In this document: piece after piece, positions 1 through 7,702 of the stretch
How positions within the stretch are numbered: position 1 is the first letter of the stretch
How the letters are laid out: every line of letters begins with the position of its first letter
DNA from: Aquificaceae bacterium UBA2488
GTDB taxonomy: Bacteria > Aquificota > Aquificia > Aquificales > Aquificaceae
NCBI GenBank assembly: GCA_002341805.1
Contig: DDOS01000107.1
Span: forward strand, 1-20,067
Direction of reading: 5' to 3'
Length of the DNA stretch: 20,067 bases
The notes under the pieces: generated by a model
What the model was told of the DNA's origin: nothing
Database searches by the model: none
What the model saw: only the letters and a program-made list of their open reading frames with translations
Translations under genes and position numbers: made by a program

Positions 1-362
1 GGCATAAACTTAAAGTTTATAAAAGCATCCCTTACAATGGTATTATTAGCTGTGCCTTGATGAGTCCTGGCAGAGCCATTTGCGCCTGTTGCATTATTAT
101 CTGCAAAATCAAGATTTGCTCCAAACTGCACTATGGGGTTTATTTGACCAGCAAAATATATACGAGCATTCTCAATGGAGAAGTTCGTGGAATTTTGATC
201 GTTGGTGGTGAGTTTACCGTTGTTCTGAGCCCAAATGGCCAACTTTAAACCAACATTTGCAAACTCAGAATTTGAAGCTTTTAACAAGATAGCGTTGGCA
301 TTCTGAAATGGCAACAAAGCTCCAATACCAAATACCGCGAAAGACAACAGATACTTTTTCAT
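1..362 (-). CDS. Outer-membrane porin, 5' part only (cut by left window edge)
   Basis: The first 120 codons of a gene that continues beyond base 1. It begins MKKYLL and has a clear Sec signal peptide ending near NANA (about residue 24), with hydrophobic core LLSFAVFGIGALLPF. The mature start has alternating polar and hydrophobic stretches, for example VGLKLAIWAQNNG, ARIYFAGQINP and FGANLDFADN. These resemble the first beta-strands of phosphate-selective O/P-type porins, which form trimeric outer-membrane channels for anions. The start is fixed by AGGAGG at 370-375 with a 7-nt spacer. An FNR-type box sits 58 bp upstream, at the same distance as before nirS, so expression with denitrification is likely. 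Nitrate or nitrite passage is therefore an attractive role, but this is inference; the substrate cannot be read from the fragment. Confidence 0.75.
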   Translation of the reverse strand, partial: MKKYLLSFAVFGIGALLPFQNANAILLKASNSEFANVGLKLAIWAQNNGKLTTNDQNSTNFSIENARIYFAGQINPIVQFGANLDFADNNATGANGSARTHQGTANNTIVRDAFINFKFM

Positions 363-392
363 AAAAAAACCTCCTAAAGAATAATAAAGAAT

Positions 393-398
393 TTTATA
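393..398 (-). promoter_or_regulatory. Probable -10 element of porin promoter
   Basis: TATAAA read on the minus strand, with no -35 hexamer because the FNR box takes that place. It predicts a transcript start near 385-387 and a 5' leader of about 24 nt. Confidence 0.5.
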
Positions 399-419
399 TC
401 TTTATGCAGATCAAGTTCA

Positions 420-433
420 TTGATTTAAATCAA
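420..433 (-). promoter_or_regulatory. FNR/CRP-family operator upstream of porin gene
   Basis: TTGATTTAAATCAA is a perfect 14-bp palindrome matching the FNR consensus TTGAT-N4-ATCAA. Its centre (426.5) is about 41.5 bp upstream of the start predicted from a TATAAA -10 element at 393-398, the geometry of class II FNR activation. It overlaps the stop codon of nirDL (430-432). The regulator is not encoded in the window; it could be FNR, DNR, NNR or another CRP-family protein. Confidence 0.8.
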
Positions 434-1422
434 GAAAATTGATTTTCCCATTCGTAAAATGCTGGTTCAAAATAATGAAGTCTTGTCTTTTTAAATTCTT
501 GTGTAGAAAATAATACTTTGTGAGGCATATTTTTTGCAAACTCTTTTATGCTATTAACCACTTTATAAACATCTTCTTTGGTCTTACCATGTATCATGGC
601 AAACAAATTGTATTTCCAATATTTATTTGTATTTCTTTCATAACAGTGGGTAACTGCATCAAAAGAAGCCATAAATGTTCCATATTCATCTATTTTATCT
701 TGAGGTATTTCCCACACGCTCATACCATTCGCTAAAAATCCTGCTTTTCTGTGATTTAAAAGCCCAGAAAATCTCCTCATGATGCCAACGCTTTTATACC
801 AATTCAATCTCTCGATAAAGCGATCTATATCTATATCTAATCTTTGTGCGATGCTGTCAAAAGGTCTTTTCGTTATCTCTAAGTCGTATTGAGTAATTCT
901 TATTATCTCTTTATCCTCTTCTGATACTTCTCCTTCAAACGTTTTTACTTCCTTTGCATCATTCTGATGTTCGCCGTGTTCTACGAATCTTGCACTTATT
1001 TTAAAGACCTTCTTTGTAGTCAATATTATGTATTCTTTTGTATGCGTTTTTTCTTCTAAAAGCTCAATAGTTTTTTCAAGTCCAAATTTGGAATCTGGTG
1101 GAACAGCGATTGTAAACCACACATTAAACTCATCATCTCTAAGATAATTGTGACTTACCCCTGGATGCGAGTTTAATATGCTTACCGTTTTATTCAAATT
1201 AGTTTCGTCTACTTTAAAAGATACCAACGCGCTCTTATAACCTATAGATTTTGTATCATATATAGGAGCTATTTGTCTTATAACGCCTTCTTGTTTCAGG
1301 CTTTTTAAAAGCTCAAAAACTTTTTCCAGTGAACATCCAAGGCTTTCTGCAATAAAATCAAAAGGTTCTCTTTGAAGTGGTATATCTTGTTGTATAATAT
1401 TTAAAATTCTTTCTACTTGCAT
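430..1422 (-). CDS. nirDL: Siroheme decarboxylase NirDL (fused NirD and NirL)
   Basis: The enzyme removes two acetate side chains of siroheme as CO2 to give didecarboxysiroheme, an early step of heme d1 synthesis in the cytoplasm. The 330 residues hold two AsnC/Lrp-like repeats: residues 1-150 (HTH-like start, then GVSHNYLRDDEFNVWF) and 170-325 (second HTH-like start, VGIMRRF, then AVTHCYERNTNKYWKYN). Each repeat has the family His in an H-x-Y-x-R setting (H91 and H259); two histidines are known to be essential in this family. In many denitrifiers the repeats are split into NirD, NirL, NirG and NirH; the fused form is known from Hydrogenobacter, and one fused gene evidently suffices here. AGGAG lies 8 nt before the start, which overlaps the nirE stop by 10 nt, so translation is probably coupled. 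Last gene of the nir operon; no clear terminator follows. Confidence 0.93.
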   Translation of the reverse strand: MQVERILNIIQQDIPLQREPFDFIAESLGCSLEKVFELLKSLKQEGVIRQIAPIYDTKSIGYKSALVSFKVDETNLNKTVSILNSHPGVSHNYLRDDEFNVWFTIAVPPDSKFGLEKTIELLEEKTHTKEYIILTTKKVFKISARFVEHGEHQNDAKEVKTFEGEVSEEDKEIIRITQYDLEITKRPFDSIAQRLDIDIDRFIERLNWYKSVGIMRRFSGLLNHRKAGFLANGMSVWEIPQDKIDEYGTFMASFDAVTHCYERNTNKYWKYNLFAMIHGKTKEDVYKVVNSIKEFAKNMPHKVLFSTQEFKKTRLHYFEPAFYEWENQFS

Positions 1423-2159
1423 AAAATCATCTCCTTATATGATTCTAACTTAGCTCTAACATTAACTACTTCACCTACCACCATTACAACTGGTGGATTA
1501 ATCTCAATATCCTTATGGATCACGTTATAAAGTGTAGTAACTATGATTCTTTCTTTTTCTCCATAACAATCCTCTATGAAAGCTACAGATTCATCTTGAT
1601 TTCTTCCAGCTTTTATTAGATTAAAAGCTATGTCCTTTCTTGAGGAAGCGCTCATGAGAAAGATAAGGGTATCTATGCCTATGATTTTATCCCATTTTAT
1701 GTGAGAGAGTCCCCCATTTACTTTATGCCCTGTTATTATAGCAAAAGAAGAAGATATATCTCTGTGCGTCACTGGAATAAATGCATGGGAAGGTGCTGCT
1801 ATGGCAGAGCTTATGCCAGGTATTATTTCAAAATCTATATTGTGCTCTTTGAGAAACAATGCTTCTTCGGCTACTCTTCCAAACACAAAAGGATCTCCAC
1901 TTTTTAATCTTGCCACTATTTGACCTGCTTTTGCATAATCTACCATTATCTTGTTAATAGAATCTTGTTCCATAGAATGAAAGCCATTTTCTTTACCAAC
2001 ATATATTAAATAAGCATCTGGATTTACTTCTTGTAATATCTCATCGCTTATGAGTCTATCGTATAGAACCACCGAAGCCTCTTTCATGATTTTTAAGGCT
2101 TTTAGTGTTAAAAGTTCTTTATCTCCAGGACCCACACCTATTAGATATACCTTACCCAT
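1413..2159 (-). CDS. nirE: Uroporphyrinogen-III C-methyltransferase, heme d1 branch (NirE)
   Basis: Transfers two methyl groups from S-adenosylmethionine to C2 and C7 of uroporphyrinogen III, giving precorrin-2. The 248 residues match the full-length SUMT family: the glycine-rich start VYLIGVGPGDKELLTLKA, VVLYDRL, LKSGDPFVFGR, IPGISSAIAAP (SAM pocket), FAIITGH and an ILVFMVVGEVV-like end. The usual FGRGGEE is here FGRVAEE: Arg and both Glu remain but the two Gly are replaced. AGGAG with 7-nt spacing supports the start, 3 nt after the nirF stop. A second SUMT gene lies at 8261-8995. The placement inside the nirS operon marks this copy as NirE, although NirE and CobA catalyse the same reaction. 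Confidence 0.92.
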   Translation of the reverse strand: MGKVYLIGVGPGDKELLTLKALKIMKEASVVLYDRLISDEILQEVNPDAYLIYVGKENGFHSMEQDSINKIMVDYAKAGQIVARLKSGDPFVFGRVAEEALFLKEHNIDFEIIPGISSAIAAPSHAFIPVTHRDISSSFAIITGHKVNGGLSHIKWDKIIGIDTLIFLMSASSRKDIAFNLIKAGRNQDESVAFIEDCYGEKERIIVTTLYNVIHKDIEINPPVVMVVGEVVNVRAKLESYKEMILCK

Positions 2160-2162
2160 ATC

Positions 2163-3248
2163 TCATCTCCTTTTACATTTTTTGAACCTGCTAGGTAGTC
2201 TAAAAATTCCGGAAGGTTGAGGAAAGTTTATTGCTTTTGAAAGTTTAAAATTATTTGTATCAAGCACCTTAACCTCATCATCGAAATAGTCCGAGATTAA
2301 GATTTTGGTTCCATCTTTTGAGAATCTCATGTGCATAATACGTCTTCCTACTTTTAAAGTTTTTATTAGTTTCATAGTATATGGATTTATAAAACTTATG
2401 TAATCATCTTTATCGCCACTATAGTTGACAGCAATAAGATTCTCTTTAGGAGATACGATTATAAAAACAGGATATCCAATAAGAGGTATTTTGGTGATTA
2501 GCTTTTCAGTTCTTATATCTATAACATTCACAGCCCTTTCTCCTACAGGAGGTATAAAAGCCATATGATGCCACATCGAAAATAGCCCATAATGAGGTAT
2601 TTTCAAAACAGCATTGCTTTTGGTTCCATAATGTATGACTTTATATTTCATATCTGGAAACTTTAGTATACCAAGATCATCCCCTACAAAAAAGCTTACT
2701 ATGTATGTATTGCCATCTCTTATGGCATCAAAAGGCATTATGCCTACATTTTTTATTTTTTTTACCACTTTGAAGTTGTTATTATCTATAATCCATATAG
2801 CATTCTTATCCATCAAAAGCACTAACGTATAATGTTCGTAAAATTTTATACCTACGTTTCTTGACCCTGTGTATATGCTTTTTAAAAGCTTGAAGTTATG
2901 ATTGAAAAAAACTACTGTTTTTGGAGCATAATTTGATACAGCTATAAGATGTTTAGATATATCAAAATCTATTGAGCTTTCACCCGCTTTAACTTGCTTT
3001 ATAAGAGTATCTGTTTTAGGATCTATTTTAGAAAGAATGCCATTTCTACTTATAACATAGGCATAACATTTGCCATATTTTACTATTGCATGATTCATGT
3101 CTCCAAGATCCTTAATATCTTTTTTATACTCCATATGATCTATAACACCAAGGGCTGCTCTTGATCTCTCCACCACATAATACTTATCTGCTTTTGCATA
3201 CCCGAACCATAAAAACACAGTCAATATAAGACTCATTATATAAAACAT
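2163..3248 (-). CDS. nirF: Heme d1 biosynthesis protein NirF
   Basis: A periplasmic d1-type eight-bladed propeller protein of 361 residues, the usual NirF length. NirF takes part in late heme d1 assembly, acting on d1 precursors before NirN and NirS. Evidence includes the segment YYVVERSRAALGVIDHMEY followed by LGDMNHAIVKYGKCYAYVISRNG, which matches NirF blade 1 and 2 signatures, and repeated blade patterns such as ILISDYFDDEVKVLDTNNFK near the C terminus. The N terminus (MSLILTVFLWFGYAKA) is a Sec signal peptide without a lipobox Cys, unlike Pseudomonas NirF, which is a lipoprotein. GGAGG at 3256-3260 with a 7-nt spacer supports the ATG at 3248; a second in-frame ATG at 3236 overlaps the nirJ stop as TAATG. 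The gene overlaps nirJ by 13 nt. Confidence 0.9.
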   Translation of the reverse strand: MFYIMSLILTVFLWFGYAKADKYYVVERSRAALGVIDHMEYKKDIKDLGDMNHAIVKYGKCYAYVISRNGILSKIDPKTDTLIKQVKAGESSIDFDISKHLIAVSNYAPKTVVFFNHNFKLLKSIYTGSRNVGIKFYEHYTLVLLMDKNAIWIIDNNNFKVVKKIKNVGIMPFDAIRDGNTYIVSFFVGDDLGILKFPDMKYKVIHYGTKSNAVLKIPHYGLFSMWHHMAFIPPVGERAVNVIDIRTEKLITKIPLIGYPVFIIVSPKENLIAVNYSGDKDDYISFINPYTMKLIKTLKVGRRIMHMRFSKDGTKILISDYFDDEVKVLDTNNFKLSKAINFPQPSGIFRLPSRFKKCKRR

Positions 3249-4312
3249 GCTGGATCCTCCATTTTATAATCGTCAAACGTATTAAAAGCTCTTGCTCTTG
3301 AACCTCCGTTGCATATATTTAGAAACTCGCAATCCTTACATTTACCTTTCAATTCTCTCGGTTTTTTCCTAAGAAAATTAAATAAATCATCTTTTGCAAG
3401 TTTATGTTCAAAATCTTTTTCAAGAATATTGCAACAAGTATAGTTGAAAAATGGATCAGGTTTAATATTACCTTTATAATCAATGTTTAAAAGTCTATCT
3501 CCTGAACTATTTCCACCCCAGTTGATAAGATTTTCATATAAATAATCGCTATAATTTTTATAAAGATTTTCAAACATCTTTAAAAGCAATATTGCATCTT
3601 GCTCATTGTTACCAGTAACTACATAAAACTCTTCGGAAAATGATTTTTCTAATATAAGCTCACTCAAAGCTTTATGAGTACTTTTTGGAATATCAAGATT
3701 TTTTGAGCTCCTTCCAGCGTTCACTATGTGTGAGATATATACTTTTGATATATCCAAGCTCTTAGACAAATCAAATATATGTAAGATGTCTTTATAATTT
3801 TTAGCACTCAATGTGAATCTCAAACCTACTTTTATGTTGTATTTTTTTAAAAGCTCAATACTTTTAATAGATTGTTCATAAGCGCCATTAAATCCTCTAA
3901 ATTTATCATGAGTGGTTTTTGTTCCATCTATACTCACCCCCACATAATCAAAGTGTTTTTGTATAAGCTCTATATTTGATTCATCTATCAAAAACCCGTT
4001 TGTGGATAAAGATACGTTTATGTTTTGCTTTTTAAACATGTTTGCCAATTCATAGATATAAGGGAAAAGTAGAGGTTCACCGCCCGATAGTATTACAAAC
4101 TTTATATTTAGAGTTGAAACATTTTTCACCAAAAGCTCTAAATTTGATTCATTAAAAACATCTTCGGATTTGACTAGTTTTGAGTTAGAATAACAATGAA
4201 CACAAGATAGATTACAATTGTTAGTTAGATTTATTATAGCTATTTTTATGTTAGACCGTGGTTTTATTTTTTTATCCAGAGAAAGTTTTATATATTCAGA
4301 TATCCTTAACAT
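3236..4312 (-). CDS. nirJ: Radical SAM heme d1 enzyme NirJ
   Basis: A cytoplasmic radical S-adenosylmethionine enzyme of heme d1 synthesis; NirJ removes propionate side chains from didecarboxysiroheme to give the oxo-bearing precursor. The CX3CX2C motif (C33, C37, C40 in NNCNLSCVHCYSNS) binds the SAM-coordinating [4Fe-4S] cluster, followed by LSGGEPLLFP and GVSIDG, typical of the TIM-barrel core. The C terminus carries further Cys in SPASM-like spacing (CC, then CKDCEFLNICNGGSRARA), likely holding an auxiliary cluster. I chose the ATG at 4312 over an upstream in-frame TTG at 4327: it gives TAATG overlap with the preceding stop and GGAG at 4322-4325 with a 9-nt spacer. Length is then 358 residues, close to known NirJ proteins (about 380-390). 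Confidence 0.93.
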   Translation of the reverse strand: MLRISEYIKLSLDKKIKPRSNIKIAIINLTNNCNLSCVHCYSNSKLVKSEDVFNESNLELLVKNVSTLNIKFVILSGGEPLLFPYIYELANMFKKQNINVSLSTNGFLIDESNIELIQKHFDYVGVSIDGTKTTHDKFRGFNGAYEQSIKSIELLKKYNIKVGLRFTLSAKNYKDILHIFDLSKSLDISKVYISHIVNAGRSSKNLDIPKSTHKALSELILEKSFSEEFYVVTGNNEQDAILLLKMFENLYKNYSDYLYENLINWGGNSSGDRLLNIDYKGNIKPDPFFNYTCCNILEKDFEHKLAKDDLFNFLRKKPRELKGKCKDCEFLNICNGGSRARAFNTFDDYKMEDPACFI

Positions 4313-5970
4313 TATTGTGAGCTCCAAAAATTCTTATCTGCAGAATATCTTATAAACATCAATATAGCCCTTAACTCATATTTTGTAAGATGAAATTTTG
4401 GCATAACATTTTGTTTAAACCCGAGTATCTTGTAAGTGGTTTCTGGATTTAATATCTGGGCTTTTATCATAGACATAGGCACATGTTTATATATGTATTT
4501 AAAAGATGGAGCAAAAGCTGTTCTAGTAGGGTGATGACATCCCCAACAATATCTAAGATAAACTTCCTCTCCAAGCAATGCCGCCTGTCTTGAATTTGAA
4601 TATGTCACATAGTTGTATTTACCAAGCGGTTTATCCGCCTTGAATATTTTTATAGGTTTTAATGTCGTAGAATCTAATACAAACAACTTACCCTTGGATG
4701 TATAATCGCTTACATAGGCATACTTTCCATCACCAGAGAGTTGTGTATGTAAGATCCATCCTTTGTTTACAAGCCTTATATGCTTTGGCGCGAAGGTATT
4801 TTTGTTTATTACTAAAAGCGTGTTAGAACCTTCATCAGCCCATAGATATGGCGTGTTTGGATGAGTCTTTACGAAAAATCCCGGTCCTTTTGTGGGGATT
4901 TCTCTAATTTTTTTCCATCTATAAGCTCTCCATATACTTATTACAGATTTTCTTATATCTGGTGTGGCAAAATAGAAATTACCATCTTTATACCACCAAG
5001 CAGCAGAAGCAAGATGAGGCATACCACTAAAATGGGTTTTATAGACTATTTTATGTTTATCTATATCAAATGCTTCGAGTAGATTGTGAGAAAACGAACT
5101 GCCAACTATATCATATTCGAGTGGATCTATGAAAAAATCTTCAAAAGGAACATCTGTTTTATAATATGATATTTTAAAGCTTTTAACATTTAAAAAGCCT
5201 AAAGTATTCTTATGCATAAAACCAAAAATAGCTTCTGGTTTTGTATAGAGCCCATATATTGCACTTATTTGCCCATTGATAGGAATTACCTTTATAGGTT
5301 TTAAGCTTTTGGAGAATATTATGATTTGCTGTGGCAACCAACAAGCAGACAATATATAATCTCTTACGATACCGATGTTTCTTTGATATATACAAGCTCT
5401 TGCCAAATAATCTAAATATCCTTTCTGGATATTATATCTTCCTATATATCCATTTCGAGAGGGCATGTATATGTATTTCCCATTCTGGGAAAATTTTAGT
5501 CCACCGTGGATATCTCCAAATTTTACTTTATTTATTATGTTAAGACCATTCATTATCCAAACATCATTTTTACCCGCTTCTACCACTGCCATAATATTTA
5601 CAATGGATTTTGTAAAAGGTTTTACGGTATTTGGCTTGATATTATGTTTTCTTGAAGTTTTGATGTCTTTTATGTTCCAAGTCATATTTTGAACGGGTGT
5701 TTTTATAAACTTTACCAAAGATATTATTTGGGAAGGCGTAAGGTTTCCAAAAGCAGGCATCGGGGTGGGTTTTAATCCGTTTTTAATGATCTTGAAGAGC
5801 TCATTATCGGTTTTTGATTTTAAAATCTCCGGTGTCAATGGAGGCGCCGTTTTGCCTAATCTATTATCACCATGGCATTTTGCACAATGTTCTTGGTAAA
5901 GCAAAGCAGCACTTCCAAAACACACCGAAGACATAAAGGAGGCTAGGAATGGCAAAAAGCTAAGTCTCAT
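4312..5970 (-). CDS. nirN: NirN-like protein with cytochrome c - d1 propeller - cytochrome c layout
   Basis: NirN is a periplasmic c/d1-type protein that completes heme d1 (dihydro-d1 dehydrogenase step) and helps deliver it to NirS. Here the Sec signal peptide (MRLSFLPFLASFMSSVCFGSA) is followed by a class I cytochrome c domain (CAKCH, C29-H33; candidate axial Met in PTPMPAFG). Next comes a d1-like propeller (about 100-465) sharing the VKTHPNTPYLWADEG blade pattern with NirS. Then comes a second cytochrome c domain of about 85 residues (CWGCH, about 475-479; candidate axial Met in NVMPKF). Ordinary NirN lacks this last domain. No separate nirC or nirM gene exists in the operon, so the tail may replace such an electron carrier (inference). 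Neither possible start, 5985 (overlapping nirS) or 5970 (one base after its stop), has a Shine-Dalgarno; I prefer 5970 because the signal peptide begins cleanly there. Confidence 0.85.
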   Translation of the reverse strand: MRLSFLPFLASFMSSVCFGSAALLYQEHCAKCHGDNRLGKTAPPLTPEILKSKTDNELFKIIKNGLKPTPMPAFGNLTPSQIISLVKFIKTPVQNMTWNIKDIKTSRKHNIKPNTVKPFTKSIVNIMAVVEAGKNDVWIMNGLNIINKVKFGDIHGGLKFSQNGKYIYMPSRNGYIGRYNIQKGYLDYLARACIYQRNIGIVRDYILSACWLPQQIIIFSKSLKPIKVIPINGQISAIYGLYTKPEAIFGFMHKNTLGFLNVKSFKISYYKTDVPFEDFFIDPLEYDIVGSSFSHNLLEAFDIDKHKIVYKTHFSGMPHLASAAWWYKDGNFYFATPDIRKSVISIWRAYRWKKIREIPTKGPGFFVKTHPNTPYLWADEGSNTLLVINKNTFAPKHIRLVNKGWILHTQLSGDGKYAYVSDYTSKGKLFVLDSTTLKPIKIFKADKPLGKYNYVTYSNSRQAALLGEEVYLRYCWGCHHPTRTAFAPSFKYIYKHVPMSMIKAQILNPETTYKILGFKQNVMPKFHLTKYELRAILMFIRYSADKNFWSSQ

Positions 5971-5971
5971 A

Positions 5972-7618
5972 TTAGTAAATATCATGTGCTGTGTTATAAA
6001 CGTTAAACTTTCCAGTGGGAGACACTACCCAAGGACCTTTTATAACATCTATGAGTTTAAATGTGTTTGGATTGTATATAAGCAAAGCTCCTTGCTTATC
6101 CCAGTCTGATACCCACAATTCAGTTCCTTGTTTGTTAAAATCAAAATCTACAAAGCGACCTTTCAAATCAGCAGGCATGTTAAATGTGTGCACCACCTTT
6201 AACGTATTTTTGTCTATCGCATAAAACTGCCTATTTAGCTTTTCATTTGGATTTAGCGTCCTATCCACAAACATATATTTTGTATGTGGGTTTGTTTTAA
6301 TAAACAAAGAGCCACCACCTTCACCTGGAAGCTTAATTATTTTAACTACCTTCCATGCGTATTGTGGATGATGTTTTGGATCTGTGCCAATACACGCTAC
6401 AGCACCAGCTCCTATAAATGAAGAACAATAAAGTGGTCCATATTTTGGATTATCTATGTTTGCACCTCTACCCGGATGTGGAAACTTAGGCGTATCTATC
6501 AAGGTAACGAGCTTATCTCTTTTGGCATCGAGAACCGCCATTTTATTGCTGGCATTAGCTGCCGCCAAGAAATATCTTTTTGTGGAGTTCCATCCTCCAT
6601 CGTGCAAAAATGGGGCAGCGCTAACCATCGTGATTTTGAGGTTTTTTAGATCTTTATAATTTACAAGCCATATTTGACCTATTTCTTTTACATTCACTAT
6701 CCATTCTGGATGATAATAAGAAGCTACTATGGCTGCTACTCTTGGATCTCTTACAAACTTACCAGTACCCACCTGATATCCTACGGTAGAGACAACTTTT
6801 AAAGGCTTCAATGTCATGCCATCCAATATTACGAACTGAGGAGGCCAATAACATCCAACTATGGCATATTTATCTCTAAAATCCCCTTCTTTTCCACGAT
6901 AAAGACTTACTTCCACAGATCTTGCATCATAGCATGCTTTTACACTTGCCACTATTTTTGGATGTTTATACTCTAAATCTATAAGACTTACTTTACCATC
7001 TCTACCTATGGTATAAAAATATTTCCCATAAGCATCTGTTCTTAAAATATGTAGCGCATGACCTGTCGCTAAAATAGCGACTGGTTTTTTTGTTTTATCA
7101 TCTATGATAGCCACTTTGTTAGCGGATCTCAATACAACACCCATATAGTTTGATATATCATTCTTTGTTTCTGGATGTGTAGGTCTTTGATTTGGAGGGA
7201 CTATTAGCTTCCATGTTTTCATAACATCTGGCAAATCAAATTCAGGTGGGGATGGTGGAGGGTACATCAAAAACCTTGCCATCATATTAACCTGTTGCGG
7301 AGTAAGTATACCATCTTTCCCCCATGCTGGCATACCTCTTGGAGACCCATAAGTTATAAATGCTTCTATGTTTTGAAGTCCTAAAGCTCTCGTTTTATCT
7401 GGTGTCAATGCAGGGCCTATAGCACCTGTTCTGAGATCTCCATGACATCCTGCACATCGATTAAAGTATATCTGTTTTGCCATCTCCATCTCCTGTTTAG
7501 AAAGAGGGGGCAGCTTTGTTTCTTGAGGTTCCTGATTTTGAGCAAAAACTTTTACTCCTACGCTACCGAGCAAAATACTTGACACTACTACTAACCGTGC
7601 GATTTTCCGCTTTTTCAT
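5972..7618 (-). CDS. nirS: Cytochrome cd1 nitrite reductase (NO-forming)
   Basis: Periplasmic homodimeric enzyme reducing nitrite to nitric oxide in denitrification. The 548 residues (family about 560-595) start with a Sec signal peptide ending near VFAQ (residue 27). A cytochrome c domain follows with CAGCH at 55-59 and candidate Met ligand in RGMPAWG. From about residue 150 on is the d1 propeller. ATGHALH holds the proximal His of heme d1, and the two active-site histidines appear in PFLHDGGW and FPHPGRGAN. The C terminus KFNVYNTAHDIY is diagnostic of NirS. The short region before the first CxxCH lacks the N-terminal arm of Paracoccus-type NirS. AGGAGG lies 5 nt before the ATG. First gene of the operon, behind an FNR-type promoter; the next gene begins at or across its stop. 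Confidence 0.97.
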   Translation of the reverse strand: MKKRKIARLVVVSSILLGSVGVKVFAQNQEPQETKLPPLSKQEMEMAKQIYFNRCAGCHGDLRTGAIGPALTPDKTRALGLQNIEAFITYGSPRGMPAWGKDGILTPQQVNMMARFLMYPPPSPPEFDLPDVMKTWKLIVPPNQRPTHPETKNDISNYMGVVLRSANKVAIIDDKTKKPVAILATGHALHILRTDAYGKYFYTIGRDGKVSLIDLEYKHPKIVASVKACYDARSVEVSLYRGKEGDFRDKYAIVGCYWPPQFVILDGMTLKPLKVVSTVGYQVGTGKFVRDPRVAAIVASYYHPEWIVNVKEIGQIWLVNYKDLKNLKITMVSAAPFLHDGGWNSTKRYFLAAANASNKMAVLDAKRDKLVTLIDTPKFPHPGRGANIDNPKYGPLYCSSFIGAGAVACIGTDPKHHPQYAWKVVKIIKLPGEGGGSLFIKTNPHTKYMFVDRTLNPNEKLNRQFYAIDKNTLKVVHTFNMPADLKGRFVDFDFNKQGTELWVSDWDKQGALLIYNPNTFKLIDVIKGPWVVSPTGKFNVYNTAHDIY

Positions 7619-7623
7619 AAAAA

Positions 7624-7629
7624 CCTCCT
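7624..7629 (-). promoter_or_regulatory. Ribosome binding site of nirS, shared with the porin leader
   Basis: AGGAGG 5 nt before the ATG. It sits in a 13-base block, ATTCTTTAGGAGG (7624-7636), that recurs unchanged before the porin gene (370-382). Confidence 0.7.
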
Positions 7630-7646
7630 AAAGAATCATTTCTTAA

Positions 7647-7652
7647 ATAATA
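7647..7652 (-). promoter_or_regulatory. Probable -10 element of nirS promoter
   Basis: TATTAT on the minus strand, about 35 bp downstream of the FNR box centre. It predicts a start near 7640, placing the box at about -42. There is no recognisable -35 hexamer, as expected for an activator-dependent promoter. Confidence 0.5.
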
Positions 7653-7675
7653 AAATACTCACATACTATATTTCA

Positions 7676-7689
7676 TTGATTTTAATCAA
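7676..7689 (-). promoter_or_regulatory. FNR/CRP-family operator upstream of nirS
   Basis: On the plus strand TTGATTTTAATCAA, matching TTGAT-N4-ATCAA with both half-sites perfect and an outer A/T pair extending the symmetry to 16 bp (7675-7690). It lies 58 bp upstream of the nirS ATG and 13 bp past the sirC stop. It marks nirS as a separate, oxygen- or NO-responsive transcription unit behind the assimilatory operon. Confidence 0.85.
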
Positions 7690-7702
7690 TTATGAATTTT
7701 AT

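Noticed and set aside
57-248. Small plus-strand open frame at the left edge
   Set aside because: Opposes the porin reading frame, which has a signal peptide, a good Shine-Dalgarno and a promoter.
4313-4327. TTG start for nirJ at 4327
   Set aside because: The ATG at 4312 has a Shine-Dalgarno at 9 nt and the TAATG coupling seen elsewhere in this operon.
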